The notes under the pieces were generated by a model. That model saw only the letters and a list, made by a program, of their open reading frames with translations. It made no database searches and was not told the DNA's origin. A stretch of 33,989 nucleotides of DNA from Chloroflexi bacterium HGW-Chloroflexi-2. Lineage in GTDB: Bacteria > Chloroflexota > Anaerolineae > Anaerolineales > Anaerolineaceae. Within the stretch, counting starts at the first letter, position 1, and each line of letters begins with the position of its first letter. Positions 24,626 to 32,284 of this stretch are shown piece by piece. A program made the position numbers and the translations under genes. The stretch covers positions 20,269-54,257 of the forward strand of contig PHBY01000027.1 in NCBI GenBank assembly GCA_002840735.1, written 5' to 3'.

Positions 24626-25378
24626 ATGAGCAGTACACATTCAGAAAAAGCAGCTTTGCGCGGAGAACCCTCTTATGTCTGGCGCAGCGGCCAGGATCGC
24701 CGCATGCAGATGATTCGAAAAGCTGCTGGCGAACGTGTCCATGGCAAAGTCTTTGAAATCGGTGTTGGATTAGGGGCGTATCTGTCTCGTCTGGCACAGG
24801 ATGCTCAACAGGCGGTTGGTTTGGATGTCGAACACGAACGCACCCTGGAAGCGCATCAGCATGTGGATCAGGTGGTCTGCGGCGTTGGCGAACACTTGCC
24901 TTTTCCAGCGAACAACTTTGATCTGATCCTCAGCAATGAAGTGCTGGAACATGTGTTGGATGATCGAAAATCCGTGCAGGAGATGGTGCGGGCAGTAAAG
25001 CCAGGTGGTCGCATTTTGTTCTTCTGCCCGAACCGCGGCTATCCATTTGAAACCCATGGCATCTTTTGGAGAGGGAATTACCGCTTTGGCAACATTCCGC
25101 TGGTCAATTACCTGCCCACCCCCTGGCGCAACAAATTAGCTCCACATGTACGGGCTTACACCAAAAATCAACTGAAGCAGCTATTCAAAGGCTTGCCGGT
25201 AAAATTTATTCAGCGTTCGATCGTCTTTGGCGCTTATGACAATATCATCGCACGTCGTCCTGGTTTGGGAAAATTCTTACGCGGGTTTCTGCAATTTTTA
25301 GAAAAAACACCCTTCCAGGTGTTAGGATTATCACATTTTTGGGTGGTTGAAAAACTGGATCAAGCACAAACAAACTAG
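24626..25378 (+). CDS. Class I SAM-dependent methyltransferase
   Basis: Product of 250 residues with a Methyltransf_11-type core. SAM motif I is VFEIGVGLGAYLSRLA (about 42-57), followed by an acidic residue after strand 2 (GLDVEHE) and motif IV NFDLILSNEVLEHVLDD near 103-119. The C-terminal part (HVRAYTKNQLKQLFKGLPV) resembles methyltransferases acting on lipids or small molecules, but the substrate cannot be told. GGAG lies about 14 bases before the ATG, which is long. It follows ubiE by 79 nt. Its TAG stop abuts the TAA stop of the convergent next gene with no base between. Confidence 0.8.
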   Translation: MSSTHSEKAALRGEPSYVWRSGQDRRMQMIRKAAGERVHGKVFEIGVGLGAYLSRLAQDAQQAVGLDVEHERTLEAHQHVDQVVCGVGEHLPFPANNFDLILSNEVLEHVLDDRKSVQEMVRAVKPGGRILFFCPNRGYPFETHGIFWRGNYRFGNIPLVNYLPTPWRNKLAPHVRAYTKNQLKQLFKGLPVKFIQRSIVFGAYDNIIARRPGLGKFLRGFLQFLEKTPFQVLGLSHFWVVEKLDQAQTN

Positions 25379-26272
25379 TTAGTTTAAATCATCCAAACGA
25401 AAATTATAAATGCCATCATCTACCGGGTATTCCTGACCACACTTCTGGCATATCAACAGCGGTGCGGTGTCATTCAGAGCTGTATCACACTGTGGGCATT
25501 TGAAGAATGAACCTGGATGAGCAGTCTCATTGGTCCCGACCGCGAGATTGCGGCTGAACACGCTCGGGCTGAGTTGCCAGGCATTACCGCTTAATTGTGC
25601 CATGCTGTCCATCCACACCAGGACTTTAAGGGGAATGATTTTTTTGAATAAACCCATACGGTAATGAGACACGGTTAACTGTCGTTGAATTTCAAATCCA
25701 TTGTCTTGCAGCCATCTTTTGATAGAACGCGGGTGAAAATCAAAATTCAAGGCAGCAAATTCCACCGGTTCAGTTGAAAAGGGGCTCCACTTTTGTTTGC
25801 CCAACAAATATCGCAAAATCGCTTTCAGATTTTGTTTATTGGCATATTCCAGGATAAAAACAGCATTTTCCTGCAACACTGATCGCACCTGTTGCAGCGC
25901 TTTTGGGGCATCTGCCATGTGGTGTAGGGTGCGGATCATGGTAGCGCCATCAAATAAACCAGCCACAAATGGCAAGCGATACACATCCGCGGCAACATAA
26001 ATATACTTGTTACCAGTTCCCAAACGTGATTGTGCCTGTTGTAGTTGGGTTTTTGAGTAATCCAGCAGAACCACCCGATCAAAGCCAGCATAGCGTGGTG
26101 TGTTGCGTCCGGCGCCGGCTCCTAACTCCAACAATAATTTTCCATGGTTGGGGAGTAATCGTTTTAATGCAACCGCTTCCACGGCATCTTCATAGGCACG
26201 ATCCGCCTGATCCCAGAAGCTGGTTTGGTAATCGGAGCCTTCATAATTGCAAATGGGTGGTTTTTCACTCAT
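25379..26272 (-). CDS. SAM-dependent methyltransferase with C-terminal zinc ribbon
   Basis: Product of 297 residues. SAM motif I LLLELGAGAGRNTPRY (about 45-60), VVLLDYSKTQL for strand 2, and a Methyltransf_11-type 'GATMIRTLHHMADAPKALQQV' region near 107-127. The final 40 residues form a zinc ribbon with C259, C262, C275 and C278 (FKCPQC...ICQKCGQEYPVDDGIYNF), a Trm112-like arrangement. In many methyltransferases the ribbon is N-terminal or a separate protein, so its fusion at the C-terminus is notable. The start is 29 nt downstream of the ffs RNA on the same strand, so it may be expressed by readthrough from the ffs promoter. The substrate is unknown. Confidence 0.82.
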   Translation of the reverse strand: MSEKPPICNYEGSDYQTSFWDQADRAYEDAVEAVALKRLLPNHGKLLLELGAGAGRNTPRYAGFDRVVLLDYSKTQLQQAQSRLGTGNKYIYVAADVYRLPFVAGLFDGATMIRTLHHMADAPKALQQVRSVLQENAVFILEYANKQNLKAILRYLLGKQKWSPFSTEPVEFAALNFDFHPRSIKRWLQDNGFEIQRQLTVSHYRMGLFKKIIPLKVLVWMDSMAQLSGNAWQLSPSVFSRNLAVGTNETAHPGSFFKCPQCDTALNDTAPLLICQKCGQEYPVDDGIYNFRLDDLN

Positions 26273-26300
26273 GATTTTGCTAACCTTTAATAAAAATGTC

Positions 26301-26402
26301 CAGGTAGGGTTCCCGGCGGCACCCAGAGGTACCTCCTTATCGCTGCTTCCTCTCGGACCTGACGAAGTTCGAAGGTTTCTGCCGCGCCGGCCCCACCCGG
26401 AC
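26301..26402 (-). ncRNA. ffs: Signal recognition particle RNA, bacterial small (4.5S) type
   Basis: The minus strand contains the near-invariant SRP domain IV: GTCAGGTCC, GAGA tetraloop, GGAAGCAGC (within 26373-26340), which binds Ffh. The ends pair perfectly: GGGTGGGG (26398-26391) with CCCTACCT (26309-26302), followed by a second helix CCGGC..GGC/GCC..GCCGG. Length of about 100 nt fits the small bacterial form without an Alu domain. GAGA in place of the common GGAA is an allowed GNRA variant. A matched promoter lies immediately upstream. Confidence 0.95.
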
Positions 26403-26408
26403 GCCTAA

Positions 26409-26437
26409 AGGATACCGCATCGAGGTCAGAACGTCAA
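26409..26437 (-). promoter_or_regulatory. Sigma70-type promoter of ffs
   Basis: On the minus strand: -35 TTGACG (26437-26432), 17 bp spacer, -10 TATCCT (26414-26409), placing the start point at about 26402, right at the predicted 5' end of the SRP RNA. The position independently supports the RNA boundaries. Confidence 0.8.
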
Positions 26438-26452
26438 GAATCCTTTTTTCTA

Positions 26453-26481
26453 TTTACAATATCTTCTTTCATTGGTATTAT
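26453..26481 (+). promoter_or_regulatory. Sigma70-type promoter of the dtxR-iron transporter operon
   Basis: -35 TTTACA (26453-26458), 17 bp spacer ending in TGG, -10 TATTAT (26476-26481), so an extended -10 (TGGTATTAT) with a good -35. It is divergent from the ffs promoter, with only 15 bp between the two -35 boxes. The transcript would have a leader of about 40 nt before the ATG at 26529. Confidence 0.65.
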
Positions 26482-26485
26482 ATGG

Positions 26486-26515
26486 AATAACATAACATTT
26501 TATAATTATTTATAA
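26486..26515 (+). promoter_or_regulatory. Possible operator for the DtxR-family repressor
   Basis: Just downstream of the -10 lies an imperfect A+T-rich inverted repeat, AATAA-C-ATAA against TTAT-AA-TTATT (26486-26510), overlapping TTATAATTATTTATAA (26500-26515). The position over the start point fits a repressor site for autoregulation. The sequence does not match the classic DtxR box, and such repeats are easy to find in A+T-rich DNA. Confidence 0.3.
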
Positions 26516-26528
26516 GGTTCACAATAAC

Positions 26529-27197
26529 ATGAACGACAGTCAGGAAATGTATCTGGTGGTAATCGCCCAGGCAAATGAGGATGGCATCAACCCGGTGCCG
26601 GTGAATCATCTGGCTGAGCGACTTAAGGTCCAACCGGTATCTGCCAATCAGATGATCAAAAAGTTGGAAGAAACCAGTTTAATTTGTTACACCCCTTATA
26701 AAGGTGTTGAACTTTCCCCAACTGGCCGGCGGGAAGCAGCCCGCCTGTTGCGCAATCGCCGCATGTGGGAAGTATTCCTCGTAGAAAATCTCGGATATCC
26801 ACCTCTCCAAGCCGATGCCATTGCCTGCCAACTCGAACACATCGTTTCTGACGAAATGGTTGAAAAATTATCATCTTTCCTGGGTACTCCGAAAACCTCT
26901 CCACTGGGTAAACCCATTCCTTCCAATCCAATGGCTCAACCGGACAAGCCTGTTCTGGATGCGCCTTTATCCATGAGTAACGCTGATGAGGAGGTCATTG
27001 TCACCTCCATACACACGGCCGAAACCGAAAGACGATTTCTGAACCACAGCGGTGTAAAGGTTGGTTCCAGCCTTCAAATTCTAGCTGTTCAGAGCAATGG
27101 CACTTGCCTGATCCGGCCAGAAGGCTTTCCCATCCTGCAGCTAGCTCCCTGGATCAGCCATGCTGTTTTCGTGCGATTATCTACAACAGAAGCATAA
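26529..27197 (+). CDS. DtxR-family iron-dependent transcriptional regulator
   Basis: Product of 222 residues: winged helix about 1-65, dimerisation/metal domain about 66-120, proline-rich linker about 120-145, and SH3-like FeoA domain about 152-218. By alignment from memory with DtxR, the primary-site ligands M10, C102, E105 and H106 correspond to M7, C100, E103 and H104 (EMYL and ACQLEH). The Met and Cys are the iron-type (DtxR/IdeR) choice; MntR has Asp and Glu there. Ancillary-site residues differ: H79 becomes R77 and H98 becomes D96, while E83 (E81) is kept. It is followed 46 nt later by a ferric transporter operon, which it very likely represses when iron is sufficient. AAGG lies about 12 bases before the ATG, a weak site. 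Confidence 0.88.
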   Translation: MNDSQEMYLVVIAQANEDGINPVPVNHLAERLKVQPVSANQMIKKLEETSLICYTPYKGVELSPTGRREAARLLRNRRMWEVFLVENLGYPPLQADAIACQLEHIVSDEMVEKLSSFLGTPKTSPLGKPIPSNPMAQPDKPVLDAPLSMSNADEEVIVTSIHTAETERRFLNHSGVKVGSSLQILAVQSNGTCLIRPEGFPILQLAPWISHAVFVRLSTTEA

Positions 27198-27243
27198 CGA
27201 AATCAATATCCTTTAAGACCATAAAATGACAAGGAGAACAAAC

Positions 27244-28290
27244 ATGCATCATAAGCTCATGCCTGTATTGGCTGCCCTCACCCTGATATTATCCGCCTGT
27301 GCTGGCTCTACCTCCCAACCGGATCCAATCTCATCCAATCAGAATGGCAACATATCCGGAAAATTGATCGTTTATTCAGGTAGGTCAGAACCTTTGATCC
27401 AACCTGTGTTGGCAGCCTTCCAGGCAAAATACCCACAGGTAGAAGTTTTATTAAAGTCTGGCAGCAATAGTCAGATGGCAAACACATTGTTGGAAGAAAA
27501 AGCCAACCCCCAGGCGGATGTGTTCATCACCACTGAAGTTTTTACAGCCCACGCCCTCAGCCGGGAGGGGGTTTTCCAATCCTATGAGCCAGTCGGTTAT
27601 CAGAATTTACCGGATGCTTATAAAGCGGATGACACTTCCTGGGCTGGATTAACCCAGCGCATGCGCGTCATTATGTATAACAAAGATCTGGTCAGCCTGG
27701 ATGAACTACCTGCTTCCATGTTTGATCTTACCGATCCTAAATGGAAGGGGCAAATTGCTGCAGCTGGTTCTACCAATGCTTCCATGCAGGCACAGATTGC
27801 CAGTATGATCCAGCTGGTAGGGCAGGAGCAAACAGAAGCCTGGTTGAATGGTTTAATGGAAAACGAAGTGACGTTCTTTGGAGGTCACAGTGATGTCCGT
27901 AAAGCAGTTGGCGCAGGTGAATTTAAATTAGGTCTGGTAAATCACTATTACTATTATTTGCAGCTGGCAGAAGGTAGCAATGTCGGCATCATTTATCCTG
28001 ATCAGGCACCCGGTGAGATGGGTATCATTTCCAATGCCACAACAGCTGCCATTATCCAAGGATCCAGAAATCCAGATGCTGCCAGAGCTTTTCTTGACTT
28101 TCTGGTTTCCGCGGAAGGCCAGAAGATTTTTGCAGAAGGAAATTACGAATATCCACTTCTGACAGGTGTCACGCTTCACCCGGATTTGGTACCCACAGAT
28201 GGGCTGAGCATGGCAAATATTGAACTGGCGCAGGTCGTCGACCACTTTGATGCGACCTTTGACTTGATTGACATGGCAAACCTTCCGTAA
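27244..28290 (+). CDS. Ferric iron ABC transporter, substrate-binding lipoprotein (FbpA-like)
   Basis: The ATG at 27244 is chosen: AAGGAG (27231-27236) lies seven bases upstream, whereas an in-frame ATG at 27226 precedes that site. The product is 348 residues. A lipoprotein signal peptide ends in LILSACAGS, with the Cys at about residue 19. The mature N-terminus LIVYSGRSEPLIQPVLAAF is the FbpA/FutA-type opening. The tyrosine run Y235-Y238 in NHYYYYL matches the iron-ligating tyrosine pair of FbpA-type proteins. It captures Fe(III) outside the membrane and hands it to the permease. Its TAA stop directly abuts the permease ATG. Confidence 0.9.
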   Translation: MHHKLMPVLAALTLILSACAGSTSQPDPISSNQNGNISGKLIVYSGRSEPLIQPVLAAFQAKYPQVEVLLKSGSNSQMANTLLEEKANPQADVFITTEVFTAHALSREGVFQSYEPVGYQNLPDAYKADDTSWAGLTQRMRVIMYNKDLVSLDELPASMFDLTDPKWKGQIAAAGSTNASMQAQIASMIQLVGQEQTEAWLNGLMENEVTFFGGHSDVRKAVGAGEFKLGLVNHYYYYLQLAEGSNVGIIYPDQAPGEMGIISNATTAAIIQGSRNPDAARAFLDFLVSAEGQKIFAEGNYEYPLLTGVTLHPDLVPTDGLSMANIELAQVVDHFDATFDLIDMANLP

Positions 28291-29925
28291 ATGTTCAGAA
28301 CATCAGCATTACGTTCAAGCCACAGGAGACAGAACAAACCCATCCCCAAAATTGCCTTTCTGGCGGGATCGGTGGCTTTGTTGGCAGTCATTCCGGTCAT
28401 ATACATTCTGATCCATGCACTGACAGGCGACCCTGAACTCTGGCAAAGGATCATCCAGACGCGTCTGATTAAATTATTCAGCAACACATTATGGTTGGTC
28501 CTTGCAGTCACCACCGGAACATCTCTTCTGGGCGTCAGTATGGCATGGTTAACCGAACGTACCGATGTGCCTGGACGAAAAATCTTTCGCTGGCTGCTGG
28601 CTTTACCGCTGGCTATTCCTCCTTATATAGGTGCGACCATCCATCTGGCGCTCTTGCGTCCACGCGGGGGATTAATATCACTATGGTTGGAAGGAAACAA
28701 TTTATCTTTCTTACCCTTGCCCATTCCAACCGGTTTTTGGGGTGCAGCTTTTGTGCTGATTATTTTTTCGTATCCGTATGTATATCTTTTAAGCGGAGCA
28801 GCATTTCGATCTATGAATGCCTCCTTTGATGAAGCAGCCCGCATGTTGGGACGTACACCCTGGCAGACTTTCTGGCAGGTGACCATCCCCAGCATCCGTC
28901 CGGGTATCACTGCCGGTGCTTTACTGGTCGCTCTCGATATGCTGGCAGAATATGGAACGGTTGCCCTCTTGCGCTTCGAAACATTTTCTTCCGCAATCTT
29001 TGTCCAATTAGCCGGTCGCTACGATCGTTCTGCTGCATCTATTCTGAGTGGTGTATTAATTCTGCTGGCATTGATCATTCTGTACGGAGAATTTCACATC
29101 CAGGGTCGGGCACAATTCACACAAATTGGATCGCATTGGCGTCCAGCCACCCTCATTCATCTTGGAAAACAGCGGATCTGGGGGTTTCTGGCGTTATTAT
29201 TTACGGTTTTGATGAGTTTCATCATTCCAGTTAGTTTACTGATGTTCTGGAGCACACAGAGCATTCTGGATAGTCAAACCTTCTCCGGGATGCAGATTGG
29301 TTCCAGAGGTTTGCTAAGTTTCATTTTCAACAGCGTCTGGAGTTCCGGATTCGCTGCTCTACTGGCGGTGCTATTTTCGATACCCATTGCTATTTATGTG
29401 GTACGTTACCCCGGTAAAATTTCCCGCTTGTTTTCAAGATTATCACAGGTAGGTTACGCCATCCCGGGTGTGGTTGTGGCATTGAGTCTGGTGATGCTGG
29501 TCAATCGCTTCCTGCCCTTTCTGTATGCCACACCTCTGGTGGTTGTCATGGCATACGTTGTCCGTTACATTCCTCAGGCAGTCCGATCCAGTGAATCTGC
29601 CATGCGCCAGTTATCTCCCAGCCTGGAAGAAGCATCCCGGCTTTTAAAAAGGAATGCACTTCAAACCTTTATGCAGGTGACTTTGCCACTCATCCTTCCT
29701 GGTTTATTGGCTGGAAGCGCGTTGGTTTTTCTGAGTTCACTGAAAGAATTACCTGCCACACTTCTTTTACGCCCGGCTGGATTCGAAACCCTGGCTGTGC
29801 GGGTCTGGATCTGGTCTGAAGAAGGTTTTTATTTTCAAGCTGCGCCAGCGGCTTTGTTATTGGTGGTCATGTCCATCATCCCACTCTATTTTCTATTACA
29901 GAGGGAGTCCATTTTTAAACAATGA
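28291..29925 (+). CDS. Ferric iron ABC transporter, fused double permease (FbpB-like)
   Basis: Membrane protein of 544 residues with about twelve hydrophobic segments, two BPD_transp_1 halves fused in one chain as in FbpB/SfuB. Both EAA loops, which dock the ATPase, are visible: EAARMLGRTPWQTFWQVTIP near 182-201 and EEASRLLKRNALQTFMQVTLP near 445-465. The basic N-terminus (RSSHRRQNK) is cytoplasmic. The start abuts the previous stop, and its TGA overlaps the ATPase start (ATGA), so all three genes are translationally coupled. ThiP has a similar layout, but the binding protein points to iron. Confidence 0.9.
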   Translation: MFRTSALRSSHRRQNKPIPKIAFLAGSVALLAVIPVIYILIHALTGDPELWQRIIQTRLIKLFSNTLWLVLAVTTGTSLLGVSMAWLTERTDVPGRKIFRWLLALPLAIPPYIGATIHLALLRPRGGLISLWLEGNNLSFLPLPIPTGFWGAAFVLIIFSYPYVYLLSGAAFRSMNASFDEAARMLGRTPWQTFWQVTIPSIRPGITAGALLVALDMLAEYGTVALLRFETFSSAIFVQLAGRYDRSAASILSGVLILLALIILYGEFHIQGRAQFTQIGSHWRPATLIHLGKQRIWGFLALLFTVLMSFIIPVSLLMFWSTQSILDSQTFSGMQIGSRGLLSFIFNSVWSSGFAALLAVLFSIPIAIYVVRYPGKISRLFSRLSQVGYAIPGVVVALSLVMLVNRFLPFLYATPLVVVMAYVVRYIPQAVRSSESAMRQLSPSLEEASRLLKRNALQTFMQVTLPLILPGLLAGSALVFLSSLKELPATLLLRPAGFETLAVRVWIWSEEGFYFQAAPAALLLVVMSIIPLYFLLQRESIFKQ

Positions 29926-30959
29926 AACTGGAAATTGAACAACTCAGCAAACGTTTCACAGGAAATCAATACCCAGCAGTGGATAACATAACATTTTCCA
30001 TGCAAGCGCATGAAATTCTCTCTTTTGTTGGTCCCAGTGGCTGTGGAAAGACCACCACCTTGCGCGTGATCGCAGGCTTAGAAAGACCAGACCAGGGTAT
30101 TATCCGCCTGGATCAACGCACGATCAATGATGACCGCACGTTTGTCCCGCCTGAAAAACGAAACATCGGCATGGTCTTTCAGGATCATGCCTTATTCCCG
30201 CATTTATCCGTTTTTGACAATATTGCTTTTGGTCTGCGAGGTTTCACAAAAGCAGAAAAGAAAGATCGTGTCTCAGAATTACTGAATTTGGTGGGCGTGG
30301 AAGCATTGGCAAAACGTTTCCCGCACTTCCTCAGTGGTGGAGAACGCCAACGGGTTGCATTGGCACGCGCCCTGGCACCCGAACCCGCCTTGCTATTAAT
30401 GGACGAACCCTTCAGCAGTCTGGATGCCCACCTACGTCTGGAGGTTCGCGAACAGATTCGTAATATTCTCAAAGCCTCTCAATCTACTGTCATTTTTGTT
30501 ACCCATGATCAGGAAGAGGCACTCTTCATGGGAGACCGGCTGGCAGTATTCAATCAGGGAAAAATGGAGCAAATCGGGCTACCTGAAACCATATTCCATG
30601 ATAGCGGTAGCCGTTTTGTGGCAGCCTTCATGGGAGATAGTGATTTCGTGTGCGGAAAATCAAATCCGACCGGTTTTGAAACAGAATTAGGCTTACTGGA
30701 CCAGCAAAATGATTATTCTCCTGGGACTGATGTGGAAATCGCCATCCGGGCTGACGATATCGATTTTGAGCTAAACAAACAGGGCAATGGCAGAATTATT
30801 AACCGCTTCTTTCGCGGGGCATTCAATTTCTACCGGGTTGAACTGGATTCTGGCGCGATCGTGCATGTGTTTAAATTGCATACCGAGATATATCAGCCGG
30901 GTGAACGGGTATTGACCTTCTTCAACGCAGGACATCCACTCAAGATATTTGCGCGATAG
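29922..30959 (+). CDS. Ferric iron ABC transporter, ATPase (FbpC-like)
   Basis: Cytoplasmic ATPase of 345 residues powering iron uptake. Walker A GPSGCGKTT (about 37-45), Q-loop MVFQDHALFPH near 85-95, signature LSGGERQRVALARALA near 136-151, Walker B LLLMDEPFSSLDAHL near 156-170 and switch His in VTHDQEEA near 193. The C-terminal about 110 residues form a TOBE-like regulatory domain (EIAIRADDIDFE). It overlaps the permease gene by four bases (ATGA). No terminator was recognised after the stop; the next gene begins 81 bp on with its own -10-like box. Confidence 0.92.
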   Translation: MKLEIEQLSKRFTGNQYPAVDNITFSMQAHEILSFVGPSGCGKTTTLRVIAGLERPDQGIIRLDQRTINDDRTFVPPEKRNIGMVFQDHALFPHLSVFDNIAFGLRGFTKAEKKDRVSELLNLVGVEALAKRFPHFLSGGERQRVALARALAPEPALLLMDEPFSSLDAHLRLEVREQIRNILKASQSTVIFVTHDQEEALFMGDRLAVFNQGKMEQIGLPETIFHDSGSRFVAAFMGDSDFVCGKSNPTGFETELGLLDQQNDYSPGTDVEIAIRADDIDFELNKQGNGRIINRFFRGAFNFYRVELDSGAIVHVFKLHTEIYQPGERVLTFFNAGHPLKIFAR

Positions 30960-31005
30960 ACGAACATTTCCTAACCAATCCCAGCAACTTCAAAGCCTCT
31001 GGCTG

Positions 31006-31011
31006 TATAAT
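31006..31011 (+). promoter_or_regulatory. Candidate -10 for the Cys/Met PLP enzyme gene
   Basis: TGTATAAT gives a perfect -10 hexamer 29 nt before the ATG, but no -35 match is found at 16-18 bp. GGAGG lies closer to the start and is the probable ribosome site. Confidence 0.35.
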
Positions 31012-31040
31012 CAAGTTATCTACAATTACCGGAGGTCGAT

Positions 31041-32270
31041 ATGTCACGCCATAAACCGGGTATTTCAACCATAGTCACACATCACGCTGAGGAATCCAAT
31101 GACCTGGGAGCACACATTTCCCCAATTTATCAAACTTCTGCCTTTCGTTTTCCGGATGTGGAAACAGGGGCGTCCATTTTTCAAAATCAACATCCCGGAT
31201 ACTATTACACCCGTATTGAAAATCCTAATCAACGCCAGGTCGTTAGCAAGATAGCAGCACTGGAAGCCATCGATTTGCCATCGGATGTCATCTCAGAAAC
31301 AGGAACACCGCTTGATGGGCATTTATTCTCATCCGGGATGGCTGCCGTCACAGCTGCCGTGTTGGGCTGCCTGAAAAGCGGTGATAAATTAATTGCACAT
31401 CAGAATTTATACGGAGCTACCTACTCCTTGCTACACCATTTAGCAAATGAAAACAAAATCCAGGTCGTCTGGTTAAAATCTGGCGATGTCTCCGAATGGG
31501 AACAGGCATTTCAAGATCATCCAGATGCCCGGTTGGCTTACGCTGAAACTCCCACCAATCCTAACCTTTCCCTGGTTGATTTGCAGGCGGTTGCTCAAAT
31601 CGCCCATCAAAACAATGCCTGGCTGTTGGTCGATAATACTTTTGCCAGTCCCTACTGTCAGCGTCCTTTCAACCTGGGAGCAGATATTGTGTTGCATTCC
31701 ACCACAAAATATCTATGTGGTCATGGCACCGTCATTGGTGGCATTGTCCTGAGCAGGCATCTGGATTGGGTTAAAGAACGACTCTGGAATCAACTCAAAC
31801 TGTATGGTGGTTCACCTTCTCCCTTCGATGCCTGGTTGACCCATCTGGGTTTAAAGACCTATGAATTGAGGATGGCTCGTCATTGCGAAAATGCCAGTAC
31901 CATCGCCCGTTGGCTGCTGGATCATCCAAAAATTGGCAGGGTATTTTATCCGGGCTTGCCAGATCACCCCGGACATGACATTGCAAAGCGTCAAATGCTT
32001 GCTTTTGGTGGTATGCTGGCATGTGAACTTAAAGGCGGATATCAGGCAGTGATCAATTTCATGAATCATGTCAAACTGTTTGCCCTGGCCCCCACGCTTG
32101 GAAATGTGGATTCACTCATCCAGCACCCTGCCAGCATGAGCCATGTCAATGTACCACAGTCGGACCGACTCAAGGCTGGTATTACGGATGGACTGGTCCG
32201 GCTTTCAGTTGGTATCGAAAATGTAGAAGACTTATTGGAAGATCTTTCACAGGCTTTAGAAAAAATATAA
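31041..32270 (+). CDS. Cys/Met metabolism PLP-dependent enzyme (methionine gamma-lyase/cystathionine gamma-synthase-like)
   Basis: Product of 409 residues. The N-terminus has the family pattern HISPIYQTSAFRF and YYYTRIENPNQRQV, with the Tyr/Arg that bind the cofactor phosphate of the partner subunit (Y and R near 55-58). The Schiff-base lysine is K223 in HSTTKYLCGHG. The C-terminal SLGG-equivalent is LGNVDSLIQHPASMSH near 353-368, followed by RLSVGIENVEDL, typical of this group. Candidates are methionine gamma-lyase, O-acetylhomoserine sulfhydrylase and cystathionine gamma-synthase/lyase; sequence alone does not separate them safely. The first residues (PGISTIVTHHAEE) are common to all. GGAGG lies five bases before the ATG. 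Confidence 0.88.
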   Translation: MSRHKPGISTIVTHHAEESNDLGAHISPIYQTSAFRFPDVETGASIFQNQHPGYYYTRIENPNQRQVVSKIAALEAIDLPSDVISETGTPLDGHLFSSGMAAVTAAVLGCLKSGDKLIAHQNLYGATYSLLHHLANENKIQVVWLKSGDVSEWEQAFQDHPDARLAYAETPTNPNLSLVDLQAVAQIAHQNNAWLLVDNTFASPYCQRPFNLGADIVLHSTTKYLCGHGTVIGGIVLSRHLDWVKERLWNQLKLYGGSPSPFDAWLTHLGLKTYELRMARHCENASTIARWLLDHPKIGRVFYPGLPDHPGHDIAKRQMLAFGGMLACELKGGYQAVINFMNHVKLFALAPTLGNVDSLIQHPASMSHVNVPQSDRLKAGITDGLVRLSVGIENVEDLLEDLSQALEKI

Positions 32271-32284
32271 TGGAGAGGAAAAAA

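Noticed and set aside
31041-32270. Definite assignment as methionine gamma-lyase
   Set aside because: The diagnostic active-site residues cannot be placed with certainty without an alignment; several activities of the family remain possible.
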